This document shows, one piece after another, positions 34,277-43,029 of a DNA stretch of 64,000 bases (the stretch's first letter is position 1; every line of letters begins with the position of its first letter). The DNA lies in the NCBI RefSeq assembly GCF_900215575.1, contig NZ_OBEJ01000001.1, positions 682,001 through 746,000 on the forward strand, written 5' to 3'. The notes under the pieces were generated by a model. The model was not told the DNA's origin and did not search any database. It saw only the letters and a list, made by a program, of their open reading frames with translations. The position numbers were made by a program, and so were the translations under genes. This DNA comes from Natronoarchaeum philippinense (GTDB taxonomy: Archaea > Halobacteriota > Halobacteria > Halobacteriales > Natronoarchaeaceae).

Positions 34277-35590
34277 ATGGGACTGCAAGACGACCTCGAA
34301 CGATTCCGTGAAGTCGGGGAACAGCGCCGTGAGGATCTGGCCGAGTTCATCCAGTACGGCGACCTCGGCCAGAGCGGGAAAGACGACGTTCGGATCCCGA
34401 TCAAGATCGTCGATCTCCCCGAGTTCGAGTACGACCGACGCGATCAGGGCGGCGTCGGGCAGGGCGACGCCGATGTCGGAGACCCCGTCGGCCAGCCACA
34501 GCCACAGCCGGGCGACGGCGACGAGGAGGGCGAGCCCGGCGAGGAGAGCGCCGACCACGAGTACTACGAGATGGACCCCGAAGAGTTCGCCGAGGAACTC
34601 GACGAGCGACTCGGGCTCGACCTCGATCCGAAGGGCAAGCGCGTAATCGAGGAGAAGGAAGGTCCGTTCACCGACCTGACCCGGAGCGGTCCCGACTCGA
34701 CGCTCGACTTCGAGCGCATGTTCAAGGAGGGCCTCAAGCGCAAGCTCGCCATGGACTTCGACGAGGAGTTCCTCCGGGAGGTGCTCAAAATCGACGGCTG
34801 GGGCCCCGACCGAACGTTCGAGTGGGCGCGCGGCGAGAACATCCCCGTCTCGAAGGCGTGGATCGAGGACGCCTACTCCGAGATTTCCGACGGCGAGCGG
34901 ACGACGTGGTCGAGCCTCGACGAACTGGAGGAAACGATCGACCGCGAGCCGATCCAGCAGAAGATCCGCCGCGAAGGCATCAAGCAGGTGCCGTTCCGCC
35001 GGGAGGACGAGCGGTATCGCCACCCCGAGATCATCGAGGAGCGCGAGAAGAACGTCGTCGTGTTCAACATCCGCGACGTGTCGGGGTCGATGCGTCAGAA
35101 GAAGCGCGAGCTCGTCGAGCGGGTGTTCACGCCGCTCGACTGGTATCTGCAGGGCAAGTACGACAACGCCGAGTTCGTCTACATCGCCCACGACGCCGAA
35201 GCGTGGGAGGTCGAACGCGACGAGTTCTTCGGCATCCGGTCGGGCGGCGGGACGAAGATCTCGGCCGCCTACGAACTCGCCGCCGACCTCGCCGAGGAGT
35301 ACCCGTGGAGCGAGTGGAACCGGTACGTGTTCGCCGCGGGTGACAGCGAAAATTCCTCGAACGACACCGAACAGCGCGTCGTCCCGCTGATGGAGCAGAT
35401 TCCCGCGAACCTCCACGCCTACGTGGAGACCCAGCCGAGCGGCAACGCGATCAACGCGACCCACGCCGAGGAGGTCGAGAGCCACTTCGGCGACGCCGAC
35501 GACGTGGCCGTGGCCTACGTCGCAAGCGAGGACGACGTGACCGACGCCATCTACGAAATTCTCAGCACAGAGGAGGAAGCAGAACAGTGA
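34277..35590 (+). CDS. YeaH/YhbH-family (DUF444) protein with VWA-like domain
   Basis: A 437-residue member of the YeaH/DUF444 family. An N-terminal region with an acidic, Gln/Pro-rich linker ([19 protein letters not shown]) leads to a conserved helical part, and the C-terminal half is a von Willebrand A-like domain with MIDAS motif RDVSGSM (residues 266-272), then [16 protein letters not shown] and [12 protein letters not shown]. In E. coli yeaG-yeaH are adjacent and the proteins are linked to nitrogen starvation and stress. The gene starts one base after prkA2 and ends 16 bases before spoVR. The catalytic role is unknown; a scaffold or substrate for the kinases is plausible. Confidence 0.92.
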   Translation: MGLQDDLERFREVGEQRREDLAEFIQYGDLGQSGKDDVRIPIKIVDLPEFEYDRRDQGGVGQGDADVGDPVGQPQPQPGDGDEEGEPGEESADHEYYEMDPEEFAEELDERLGLDLDPKGKRVIEEKEGPFTDLTRSGPDSTLDFERMFKEGLKRKLAMDFDEEFLREVLKIDGWGPDRTFEWARGENIPVSKAWIEDAYSEISDGERTTWSSLDELEETIDREPIQQKIRREGIKQVPFRREDERYRHPEIIEEREKNVVVFNIRDVSGSMRQKKRELVERVFTPLDWYLQGKYDNAEFVYIAHDAEAWEVERDEFFGIRSGGGTKISAAYELAADLAEEYPWSEWNRYVFAAGDSENSSNDTEQRVVPLMEQIPANLHAYVETQPSGNAINATHAEEVESHFGDADDVAVAYVASEDDVTDAIYEILSTEEEAEQ

Positions 35591-35606
35591 GCACAGAGGC
35601 AACACC

Positions 35607-37625
35607 ATGAGTTTCGACCGCTACGAAGCCAGACGCGAGGCATCGAAGCTGCAAGAGCCCGTCGACGAGGCGCGGCTGCTGGCCGAAAAGCTCGGGCTGT
35701 CGCCGTATCCGGTCAACTACTGGATCGTCGACTACGACGAGATGAACGAGCTGATCGCCTACGGCGGGTTCCAGCACCGGTACCCCCACTGGCGCTGGGG
35801 GATGCAGTACGACCGCCAGCAAAAGCAGGGCCAGTACGGCGGCGGAAAGGCCTTCGAGATCGTCAACAACGACAACCCCTCGCACGCGTTCTTGCAGGAG
35901 TCGAACGATCTGGCCGACCAGAAGGCGGTGATCACCCACGTCGAGGCCCACGCCGACTTCTTCGCCAACAACGAGTGGTTCGGCCTGTTCACCGACGCGC
36001 GGGGCGACGACGCCGTCGACGCCGCCGCGATGCTCGAACGCCACGGCCGGTCGATCCGCGAGTACATGTCCGACCCCGATGTCGATCGGGCGGCCGTCGA
36101 GCGCTGGATCGACAACGTGCTCACGCTCGAAGACACGATCGACCAGCACCAGCCCTTTTCGGCGTCGCATCTGGTCGGCGATGGGCCGGCCGACGGCGAG
36201 GAGCGCGACGACGACCTCGCGGAAAAGCTCTCGGAACTGGATCTGAGCGACGAAGTCCTCGAAGAGGTGTTCGACGAGGAGTGGCTCGACGCACAGGAGG
36301 GCGACGGCGAGACGGCGTCGTTCCCCGAGACGCCCGAGAAGGACGTGATCGCCTTCCTCCGCGAGCACGGCAAGCAGTACGACGCCGAGGCCGGGAAGGC
36401 AACCGAGTTCGAGCCGTGGCAGCGCGACATCTTGGAGATGCTTCGCGCGGAATCGTACTACTTCGCCGCCCAGAAGATGACGAAGGTGATGAACGAGGGA
36501 TGGGCGGCCTACTGGGAGTCGATGATGATGGGCGAGGAGGCCTTCGCGGGTGCCGACGAGTTCCTCAGCTACGCCGACCATCAGGCGCGCGTACTGGGGT
36601 CGCCCGGGCTGAACCCCTACAAGCTCGGCAAGGAGCTCTGGGAGTACGTCGAGAACACGACCAACCGGCGGGAAGTGTTCGACAAGCTGCTGCGCGTCGA
36701 GGGAATCTCGTGGCGCAACGTCGCCGACACGGTCGACTTCGACGCCGTGCTGGAGCAGCTAGAGCCACCGACCGCGCTCGATTCGATCACGAGCGACTCG
36801 CTCGACGCCGTCGCCGAACTCCCCGACGAGTACGTCGACCGCAATGCGTTAGACCGGGCGCGCGAGCGCGAGATCGACGTGGATCGGTACCCTTGGAAGG
36901 TGCTGACCTACGAGGGGCTGGCGCGGCGTCACTACTCGCTGACCAAGCGCCAAAATCGTGGCTTCCTCAAGCGCGTCAGCCAGTCCGAACTCGAACGGAT
37001 CGGCCGATACCTGTTCGACGACGCGATCTACGACTCGGTCGAAGAAGCGCTGGCGGATGTCGATCACGCGGCGGGCTGGGATCGGATGCGCGGAATCCGC
37101 GAGAGTCACAACGACGTGACGTTCCTCGACGAGTTCCTCACGCAGGAGTTCGTCGACGAGAACGAGTACTTCACCTACGAGTACTCTCAGGCCGCCGGCC
37201 AGAACCGCGTCGCCAGCACGGACTACGAGGACGTCAAAAAGAAGCTCCTCCTCCAGTTCACCAACTTCGGGAAGCCGACGATCGTCGTGCAGGACGGCAA
37301 CTACAACAACCGCAACGAGCTGTTGCTGGCCCACCGGTACAACGGCGTCATGCTCGACATCGAGCAGGCAAAGCGGACGCTCGAACGCGTCTTCGACCTG
37401 TGGGGGCGCCCGGTCAACCTGCTGACGATCGTCAAGACCGTCGACGAGCACGACATCGAGGTCGCAAAGCGTCGGAACCGCGAACCGGATCCCGACGAGC
37501 AGGGCTTGCTGATCCGGTACGACGGCGCCTCCTTCGAGGAGCGCGACATCCCGTGGGAGGAAGTCGAGGACATCGCCGCCAGCGACATCGACTACGACAC
37601 CAAGCCCGACGACTGGCTGGCCTGA
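35607..37625 (+). CDS. SpoVR-family protein
   Basis: A 672-residue SpoVR/YcgB-type protein, the third member of the conserved PrkA-YeaH-SpoVR set. Diagnostic stretches are NYWIVDYDEMNELIAYGGFQ, HRYPHWRWGMQYDRQQ, NNDNPSHAFLQESNDLADQ, ITHVEAHADFF, MNEGWAAYWESMMM, SPGLNPYKLGKELWEYVE, and VQDGNYNNRNELLLAHRYNG near the end. It is about 160 residues longer than the E. coli protein, mostly in a charged loop (HLVGDGPADGEERDDDLA). The family name comes from Bacillus spore cortex formation, but its biochemistry is unresolved. It ends the operon; the next gene starts after 56 bases with its own probable promoter. Confidence 0.94.
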   Translation: MSFDRYEARREASKLQEPVDEARLLAEKLGLSPYPVNYWIVDYDEMNELIAYGGFQHRYPHWRWGMQYDRQQKQGQYGGGKAFEIVNNDNPSHAFLQESNDLADQKAVITHVEAHADFFANNEWFGLFTDARGDDAVDAAAMLERHGRSIREYMSDPDVDRAAVERWIDNVLTLEDTIDQHQPFSASHLVGDGPADGEERDDDLAEKLSELDLSDEVLEEVFDEEWLDAQEGDGETASFPETPEKDVIAFLREHGKQYDAEAGKATEFEPWQRDILEMLRAESYYFAAQKMTKVMNEGWAAYWESMMMGEEAFAGADEFLSYADHQARVLGSPGLNPYKLGKELWEYVENTTNRREVFDKLLRVEGISWRNVADTVDFDAVLEQLEPPTALDSITSDSLDAVAELPDEYVDRNALDRAREREIDVDRYPWKVLTYEGLARRHYSLTKRQNRGFLKRVSQSELERIGRYLFDDAIYDSVEEALADVDHAAGWDRMRGIRESHNDVTFLDEFLTQEFVDENEYFTYEYSQAAGQNRVASTDYEDVKKKLLLQFTNFGKPTIVVQDGNYNNRNELLLAHRYNGVMLDIEQAKRTLERVFDLWGRPVNLLTIVKTVDEHDIEVAKRRNREPDPDEQGLLIRYDGASFEERDIPWEEVEDIAASDIDYDTKPDDWLA

Positions 37626-37681
37626 GCCGCGGCGCCGTCGGTCCCGGTGACCATTTTTACTCGCGGGTCGAGACGACGCCT

Positions 37682-38083
37682 ATGGCGAGTTCGACGACGT
37701 TCTCCGTCCGGACCGGCGACCGTACCGACACCGTCGACGTGACCGACCGCGTCGCAGCCGCGGTACCAGACTCCACCGAAACCGGCGTCTGTACCGTGTT
37801 CGTCCGCCACACCACGGCGGGCATCTGCATCAACGAGAACGAGTCGCGGCTTCGCGCCGACACCGAGGACTTTCTGCGCGATCTGGTCCCCGACGAGGGC
37901 CACCGCCACGATCAACTCGACGGCAACGCGGATTCACACCTGCGTGCGACGTTGATCGGCGCGAGCGAGTCGGTTCCGATCGAGGACGGAGACCTCGCGC
38001 TCGGGCGCTGGCAGTCCGTCTTGCTGCTGGAGTTCGACGGCCCGCGGACGCGGGAAGTGACGGTGACCGTCGTCGGCGAGTGA
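37682..38083 (+). CDS. YjbQ-family protein
   Basis: A 133-residue UPF0047/YjbQ-family protein. Conserved residues are visible as VFVRHTTAGICINENE (R-H-T-T-A/S-x-x-x-x-x-x-E), PDEGHRHDQLDGNADSHLRA (with the H-x-x-x-x-H-x-x-x-x-N-x-x-x-H metal-type pattern) and LGRWQSVLLLEFDGPRTREV. Some family members show thiamine-phosphate synthase side activity, but the physiological role is unsettled. Length is typical. The ATG at 37682 is preceded by a TTTTTACT run about 27 bases upstream, a possible TATA box. A frame on the other strand overlaps its 3' half. Confidence 0.9.
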   Translation: MASSTTFSVRTGDRTDTVDVTDRVAAAVPDSTETGVCTVFVRHTTAGICINENESRLRADTEDFLRDLVPDEGHRHDQLDGNADSHLRATLIGASESVPIEDGDLALGRWQSVLLLEFDGPRTREVTVTVVGE

Positions 38084-38402
38084 GCGGCGGCGTCCGGCGG
38101 CGACGGGCGCTGCGGGACAGCGGGCGGCTGGACGCCGCCGTGTCGCCGGTCGTGGACGCCGATCGGTCACCGAACGAGGACGCTGTCCGAGCAGCGAACG
38201 AGGACGCCGCCGTTCCATCGGACGATGACGCCGCGGCGTCGTCGCGCGAAGCCGGCAACGACTTGGGCGCGATCAGTCGCTGCAGCGTGTCGCTGCCGAC
38301 GGTCGAAAGCACCAGCGGGACGCTGCGGGCGTCGACGGCGAGCCAGCCGAGCAACAAGAGCGCGCCGGCTGCCAAGAGCGCGCGATCGCGGGTCGGCGTC
38401 AC
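37830..38402 (-). CDS. Doubtful small membrane ORF coupled to the upstream gene, overlapping yjbQ antisense
   Basis: The GTG at 38402 overlaps the stop of the next gene (GTGA), as in true operons here. The first residues form a good membrane helix (ALLAAGALLLLGWLAVDA), then a soluble segment SVPLVLSTVGSDTLQRLIAPK. After that the frame becomes a Ser/Ala/Asp low-complexity run (DDAAASSSDGTAASSF), then Arg-rich, and overlaps the yjbQ coding region for 254 bases before stopping at 37830. No stop occurs before yjbQ. The front part may be a real gene that lost its natural end by frameshift, or the frame may be accidental. The DNA at 38110-38230 has an imperfect GACGCCG-rich repetition. Confidence 0.3.
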   Translation of the reverse strand: MTPTRDRALLAAGALLLLGWLAVDARSVPLVLSTVGSDTLQRLIAPKSLPASRDDAAASSSDGTAASSFAARTASSFGDRSASTTGDTAASSRPLSRSARRRRTPPLTRRRRSPSLPASAGRRTPAARRTASARARGLRPRSEPTRSRRSTSHAGVNPRCRRVDRGGGPRRGPDRAESPRCRREAATRSR

Positions 38403-38782
38403 GACGCCACCGAGAGGATCACCGACGCGTTCCAGCCGACGACGGTGACGCCGATCAGACAGAGGCCGGCCGGCACCGCGGCGGCGTACGGCGACGGGAG
38501 CCGCCACGCGACGAGCGCGAACGCCGCCATCGTCGCTGCCTTCCAGAGGCTCAGCACCACGACGACGGCGAGAAAGCCCGGCGACAGTTCGATCAGCGCT
38601 GCCGGAATCGGGTTGCTCTCGGTCGCACCCAGTTGGAGGCCGACCAGCGTCGAGGCGAGGTCGCCGACGCCGTAGACTGCGACCGCCAGCACCCACAGCG
38701 AGCCGGCGCTAGCGAGTCGGCGGGGAAGCGCGGAGGCGGTGGCGCCGAGGAAGGCATCGCTACCCGTCGCCACGGCGATCAC
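38399..38782 (-). CDS. Small polytopic membrane protein
   Basis: A 127-residue protein with four hydrophobic helices: SLWVLAVAVYGVGDLASTLVG, PGFLAVVVVLSLWKAATMAAF, YAAAVPAGLCLIGVTVVGW and a short C-terminal one. A short VGLQLGATESNPIP loop follows helix one and contains the GDLAST-to-ESNP pattern seen in small haloarchaeal membrane proteins of the DUF5658 type; I would not insist on the name. The start is GTG 38782. The last bases overlap a second coupled frame. No substrate or partner can be inferred. Confidence 0.72.
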   Translation of the reverse strand: MIAVATGSDAFLGATASALPRRLASAGSLWVLAVAVYGVGDLASTLVGLQLGATESNPIPAALIELSPGFLAVVVVLSLWKAATMAAFALVAWRLPSPYAAAVPAGLCLIGVTVVGWNASVILSVAS

Positions 38783-38968
38783 CCCGAACGTGACGGCTGG
38801 GCGTCCCTGCGCGGTCGGCGTCGGCAGTGAGCACTGGAAGCATAGGTTCGCGCGACCCCACGACGGTCGCTACGTGCGGCTCACGGCCGAGCCCCTGATT
38901 GCTATACTTGCGCTACCGTTCGAAGGCGGCGGTTACCGCCGCCAGCGACCGGGAACTCCGCTTTAGGA

Positions 38969-39106
38969 CTACCCCGACCCGAACGGGACGGCGCCGCTGC
39001 GGTCGGTGACGATGCCGTCGACGCCGAGGCGAAGCAGCGCTCGGCCGAGCAGTGGATTGTCGACCGTCCACGCGTTGACGCCGAAAGAGCCGTGAGCTAC
39101 GGCATC
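38969..39106 (-). pseudogene. C-terminal remnant of a glycerophosphodiester phosphodiesterase
   Basis: The minus strand encodes a 45-residue segment, VNAWTVDNPLLGRALLRLG followed by VDGIVTDRSGAVPFGSG and a stop. That is the end of GDPD/UgpQ TIM-barrel enzymes (pattern V-N-x-W-T-V ... L-G-V-D-G-I-x-T-D). The rest of the enzyme (about 200 residues, with the catalytic HRG and E-x-N/D motifs) is missing. The SDR gene begins at 39164 in the opposite orientation where the missing part should be. The remaining 38783-38968 bases hold no gene that I can support. Confidence 0.65.
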
Positions 39107-39163
39107 ACGTAACGCGTGGCACTGCCCCACAGATTCAACTGCTTCGGACGCGCAGGGAACGGT

Positions 39164-39874
39164 ATGTCCGTGAGTTTCGACTTCGATGGACGCGTCGCCG
39201 TCGTTACGGGCGCCTGCGGGGCGCTCGGAAGTGCCGTCGTCGAGCGGTTCCACGCCGCCGGCGCGACCGTCGCCGCGGTCGATGTCGTCTCGCCCGACGA
39301 CGAGGACGCGCTGCTCGACATCGAAGCGGGGATCGAGTACTACCAGATCGACCTGACCGACGAAGCAGATGTCGAGCGGGGGATCGGCGAGATCGCCGAC
39401 GACCACGGCGGAATCGACTACTTGGCGAACGTCGCCGGCACGTGGCGCGGCGGCCAGCCGATCGAGGAGACGCCGGTCGACGAGTTCGACATGCTGTTCG
39501 ATGTCAATCTCAAAACGGCGTTTCTGGCGAGCAAGCACGCGCTCCCACATCTCCGCGACGGCGCGGGTGCGATCGTCAGCATCAGCTCCCGGTCGTCGCT
39601 GTCGGGCGGCGAGGGCGACGGGCCCTACCGCGCTTCGAAGGCGGGCGTGCGCCTGCTGACCGAGACGCTGGCCGAGGAGAACAGCGGCGACGTGCGGGCC
39701 AACGCCGTCATGCCGAGCGTGATCGACACGCCGGCCAACCGCGAGATGATGCCCGACGCCGATCACGACTCGTGGGTCGATCCGGCCGACATCGCCGGCG
39801 TCATCGCCTTCCTCTGTAGCGACGGCGCCAGTCCGACCAGCGGCGCCGCCGTGCCGGTGTACGGCGAGGCGTGA
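39164..39874 (+). CDS. Short-chain dehydrogenase/reductase
   Basis: A 236-residue classical SDR. The NAD(P)-binding glycine loop is VVTGACGALGSAVV (residues 11-24). The acidic VAAVDVVSPDD at the end of strand two suggests NAD. The catalytic set is NVAGTW, serine in VSISSRSSL and the tyrosine-lysine pair in PYRASKAG, followed by NAVMPSVIDTPANREM. The G-A-C-G-A-L-G loop differs slightly from T-G-x-x-x-G-I-G. The substrate is unknown. I chose the ATG at 39164 because the frame upstream (from 39116) runs through the GDPD remnant region and has no conserved look. It is followed by an AT-rich promoter region. Confidence 0.88.
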   Translation: MSVSFDFDGRVAVVTGACGALGSAVVERFHAAGATVAAVDVVSPDDEDALLDIEAGIEYYQIDLTDEADVERGIGEIADDHGGIDYLANVAGTWRGGQPIEETPVDEFDMLFDVNLKTAFLASKHALPHLRDGAGAIVSISSRSSLSGGEGDGPYRASKAGVRLLTETLAEENSGDVRANAVMPSVIDTPANREMMPDADHDSWVDPADIAGVIAFLCSDGASPTSGAAVPVYGEA

Positions 39875-40036
39875 CTGCCGCCGCGGTGCTCACAATAAAC
39901 AAATAATTTATATTTATTTGCTAACAGTGCCTCGAATCGTATTATTAGAACGTCTCTGATATACAAAGAAATTATTCGTCCGTGACATAATCACGAACCC
40001 GCAAGGTTATTATTAGCTCGTAGGACAGTACGTACC
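39875..40036 (+). promoter_or_regulatory. AT-rich promoter region of the NSS transporter
   Basis: CAAATAA (39900-39906), TTTATAT, TTATTTG (39914-39920) form a perfect inverted repeat just after the SDR stop. The likely TATA box is GGTTATTATTAG near 40005-40015, about 27 bases before the ATG at 40037. The region is much richer in A and T than its flanks. Confidence 0.55.
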
Positions 40037-41380
40037 ATGGCACTCGAAGAAGTAACGAGAGAGAAGTGGGCGACCCGTCTCGGGTTCATCCTCGCCGCCG
40101 TCGGCAGTGCGGTGGGGCTAGGTAACATCTGGCGATTCCCCTTCCAAGTCGGACAGGAGGGAGGTGCAGCGTTTCTGGTCATGTACCTGCTGTTCGTGGC
40201 GATCATCGGCATCCCGGCGATGCTGGTCGAGTTCGTCGTCGGCCGAAGCTCCGAACGCAACCCGATCAACGCGTTCGATCGGCTGGGCCACGGCGAGTGG
40301 CGCTTTATCGGCATTCTCGGCGTCATAACCGGGTTCCTGATTCTGTCGTACTACTCGGTCGTCGCCGGTTGGGTGACCCGCTACACCTTCGCAAGCCTGA
40401 CAGGTGCGTACTTCGGCGAAGCGGGCGCGTACTTCGGACAGATTTCGGCGGGCCCGGCAGCGGTCGGCTTCCACGCGCTGTTTATGGTTGTCACCGCGGT
40501 GATCGTCGCGGCCGGTATTCAGAAGGGTATCGAGATGGCGGTCAAGGTGATGGTGCCGGCACTGCTGGTACTGCTCGTCGGACTGATCGCCTACGCCTTC
40601 ACGCTCGAGGGCGCCGCGCAGGGCTACGAATACTACCTCTCGCCGGACTTCGGCGTCATTGCGGCGAACTGGACGTCCATCCTTCCGGCGGCAGCGGGAC
40701 AGGCGTTTTTCACCCTCTCGCTCGGGATGGGCGTGATGATCACCTACGCGTCCTACATCGACGAGGACCGCAACCTCGGCGTCGACGGGGGCTGGATCGC
40801 CTTCCTGAACACGCTGGTGTCGATCCTCGCCGGACTCGTCGTCTTCCCGGTGCTGTTCACGATCGGTACCGAGCCCGGCAGCGGCGGCCCGGGCGAGCTG
40901 TTCGCAGGCGTCGGCGGCGCCATCGCGCAGGTTCCCGGTAGCCGACTCGTCGGCTTCCTGTTCTTCGGCGTCGTCACCATCGCGGCGCTGTCGAGCGCGA
41001 TCAGCATCCTCGAGGTGCTCGTCTCCTACGCCATCGACAACTACAGCATCGAGCGCCCCACGGCGACAGCCGTGATCTCGGCGATCGTGTTCGTCGTCGG
41101 CATCCCGTCGGCGATGAGCACTGACGTTCTCACGCTGTTCGACGCCACCACCGCACAGTTGCTGTTGCCACTAGGCGTGTTTCTCACCGTGATTTTCGTC
41201 GGCTGGGTGTACCAAGACTCCGCCAAGGAACTCGCAAAGGGCACCGGATCGGACGCCAGCGGGACCTTGCCGGTCCTGTGGCTCTGGTACGTCCGGATCC
41301 CGATTCTCATCGTGGTCGGGTTCGTGCTCGTTATCAACGCAACGGAGCTGTATGGCACGTTGACTGATATGCTGTTGTAG
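40037..41380 (+). CDS. Sodium-dependent transporter, NSS (SNF) family
   Basis: A 447-residue neurotransmitter:sodium symporter-family protein that would import an amino acid or similar solute driven by Na+. The sodium/substrate site in helix one is AVGSAVGLGNIWRFPF (residues 21-36), with the signature G-N-x-W-R-F-P. At least 11 hydrophobic helices follow; the C-terminus is short, as in 11-helix bacterial members such as MhsT. Helix six and eight regions (GMGVMITYASYIDEDRNL and AALSSAISILEVLVSYAID) carry the S-x-x-x-S Na2-type residues. The substrate is not readable. The downstream pcc operon begins 72 bases after its stop and has its own promoter. Confidence 0.93.
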   Translation: MALEEVTREKWATRLGFILAAVGSAVGLGNIWRFPFQVGQEGGAAFLVMYLLFVAIIGIPAMLVEFVVGRSSERNPINAFDRLGHGEWRFIGILGVITGFLILSYYSVVAGWVTRYTFASLTGAYFGEAGAYFGQISAGPAAVGFHALFMVVTAVIVAAGIQKGIEMAVKVMVPALLVLLVGLIAYAFTLEGAAQGYEYYLSPDFGVIAANWTSILPAAAGQAFFTLSLGMGVMITYASYIDEDRNLGVDGGWIAFLNTLVSILAGLVVFPVLFTIGTEPGSGGPGELFAGVGGAIAQVPGSRLVGFLFFGVVTIAALSSAISILEVLVSYAIDNYSIERPTATAVISAIVFVVGIPSAMSTDVLTLFDATTAQLLLPLGVFLTVIFVGWVYQDSAKELAKGTGSDASGTLPVLWLWYVRIPILIVVGFVLVINATELYGTLTDMLL

Positions 41381-41415
41381 CGCCGACAAGCGGCGCTTTC
41401 GCGGTTGCGGGTTGC

Positions 41416-41428
41416 GGAAAACTTTTCC
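41416..41428 (+). promoter_or_regulatory. Palindromic promoter element of the pcc operon
   Basis: GGAAAACTTTTCC is a perfect 13-base palindrome centred on C. It lies 25-37 bases before the ATG at 41453, where a TATA box would be for a leaderless transcript, and so may be both promoter and operator. Confidence 0.5.
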
Positions 41429-41452
41429 TTCCACTGGTAGTCACTTCGCAGT

Positions 41453-41482
41453 ATGAACGACAGCCGGAGGGATCTGCCGTGA
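41453..41482 (+). CDS. Nine-codon leader ORF overlapping the pccB start
   Basis: ATG at 41453 opens a frame MNDSRRDLP-stop. Its TGA (41480-41482) overlaps the GTG start of pccB (41479-41481) as GTGA. The promoter spacing puts the transcript start at or next to this ATG, so it would be read as a leaderless start, with pccB reached by termination-reinitiation. A GGAGGG Shine-Dalgarno sequence (41466-41471) lies inside it, eight bases before the pccB GTG. It might be a coupling device or regulatory leader peptide. It could also be chance. Confidence 0.4.
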   Translation: MNDSRRDLP

Positions 41483-43029
41483 CGATGGACGACCGCATCG
41501 AGGAGTTGCGCGACCTCCGCGAGGACGCCGAACAGGGCGGTGGAGAGGCCCGGATCGAGCGCCAGCACGAGAAGGGCAAGATGACCGCCCGCGAGCGCAT
41601 CGAGTACTTCCTCGACGACGGCACGTTCAACGAGTTCGACCAGCTCCGGACACACAGCAACCACAACTTCGGGATGGAGGAAAAGCAGATCCTCACCGAC
41701 GGCGTCGTGACGGGCTACGGCGAAGTCGACGGGCGCAAGGTGTTCGTGTTCGCGCACGACTTCACCGTCTTCGGCGGCTCGCTCGGGGAGGTGTTCGCCG
41801 AGAAGATCTGCAAGGTGATGGACACCGCCATGGAGGTCGGCTGTCCGATCATCGGCCTGAACGACTCGGCGGGCGCACGCATTCAGGAGGGCGTCAATAG
41901 CCTCGCCGGGTTCGCCGACATATTCCACCGCAACCAGAAAGCCAGCGGCGTCATTCCCCAGATATCTGCGATCATGGGCCCCTGCGCCGGCGGCGCGGTG
42001 TACTCGCCGTCGATCACGGACTTCGTGTTCATGGTCGAGGACACCAGCCACATGTACATCACCGGCCCCGGCGTCACCGAGACGGTCACCGGCGAGTCGG
42101 TGACACACGAGGAACTCGGCGGGGCGTCGACGCACAGCTCCAAGACCGGCGTCGCGCAGTTCGCGGTGCCCGACGACGAGACCGCGCTCGACCAGATCCG
42201 ACAGCTCCTGTCGTATCTTCCCCAAAACAACGTCGAAGATCCGCCTCGCGTCGAGCCGTGGGACGACCCCGAGCGCCGGGACGAGCGACTGGAGGACATC
42301 GTCCCGTCGAGCCCGCAGAAGCCCTACGACATGGTCGACGTGATCGACTCGGTGATGGACGAGGGTTCCTTTTTCGAGGTCAACGAGAACTTCGCCAAGA
42401 ACATCGTCGTCGGGTTCTCCCGACTCGACGGGCACGCCGTCGGCGTCGTCGCCAACCAGCCCCGCGTGAACGCGGGTACGCTGACGGTCGACTCCTCGAT
42501 GAAGGCCTCGCGGTTCATCCGCTTTTGTGACTCGTTTAACGTCCCGATCGTCTCGTTCGTCGACGTTCCTGGGTACATGCCCGGCACCGAGCAGGAACAC
42601 CGCGGGATCATCCGCCACGGCGCCAAGTTGCTGTACGCCTACTCCGAGGCGACGGTGCCGCTGCTGACGGTTATCACGCGCAAGGCCTACGGCGGCGCCT
42701 ACTGCGTGATGGCGTCGAAACACCTCGGCGCGGATGTCAACTACGCGTGGCCGACCGCCGAGATCGCGGTGATGGGTCCACAGGGAGCGGTGAACCTGCT
42801 GTACGGCGACGAACTAGAGGCCGCCGACGACACCGAAGCGCTCCGACAGGAGCTGATCGACGAGTACCGCGAGGAGTTCGCCAACCCCTACACGGCGGCC
42901 GATCGGGGCTACCTCGACGACGTGATCGAGCCCACCGAGACCCGCCCGCGGCTGATTCAGGACCTCGAACTGCTGCGCTCGAAGCGCGAGGACCAGCCCG
43001 ACAAGAAACACGGCAACATCCCACTGTAA
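41479..43029 (+). CDS. pccB: Propionyl-CoA carboxylase, carboxyltransferase (beta) subunit
   Basis: A 516-residue biotin-dependent carboxyltransferase that moves CO2 from carboxybiotin to propionyl-CoA (and perhaps acetyl-CoA). The two crotonase-like halves are obvious: [47 protein letters not shown], then [33 protein letters not shown] and [18 protein letters not shown]. The end [18 protein letters not shown] and KKHGNIPL agrees with haloarchaeal PccB. GTG 41479 is chosen over ATG 41485 because GGAGGG lies eight bases before it and [11 protein letters not shown] matches known starts. Its TAA overlaps the ATG of the small pccX gene. Confidence 0.96.
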   Translation: MTMDDRIEELRDLREDAEQGGGEARIERQHEKGKMTARERIEYFLDDGTFNEFDQLRTHSNHNFGMEEKQILTDGVVTGYGEVDGRKVFVFAHDFTVFGGSLGEVFAEKICKVMDTAMEVGCPIIGLNDSAGARIQEGVNSLAGFADIFHRNQKASGVIPQISAIMGPCAGGAVYSPSITDFVFMVEDTSHMYITGPGVTETVTGESVTHEELGGASTHSSKTGVAQFAVPDDETALDQIRQLLSYLPQNNVEDPPRVEPWDDPERRDERLEDIVPSSPQKPYDMVDVIDSVMDEGSFFEVNENFAKNIVVGFSRLDGHAVGVVANQPRVNAGTLTVDSSMKASRFIRFCDSFNVPIVSFVDVPGYMPGTEQEHRGIIRHGAKLLYAYSEATVPLLTVITRKAYGGAYCVMASKHLGADVNYAWPTAEIAVMGPQGAVNLLYGDELEAADDTEALRQELIDEYREEFANPYTAADRGYLDDVIEPTETRPRLIQDLELLRSKREDQPDKKHGNIPL

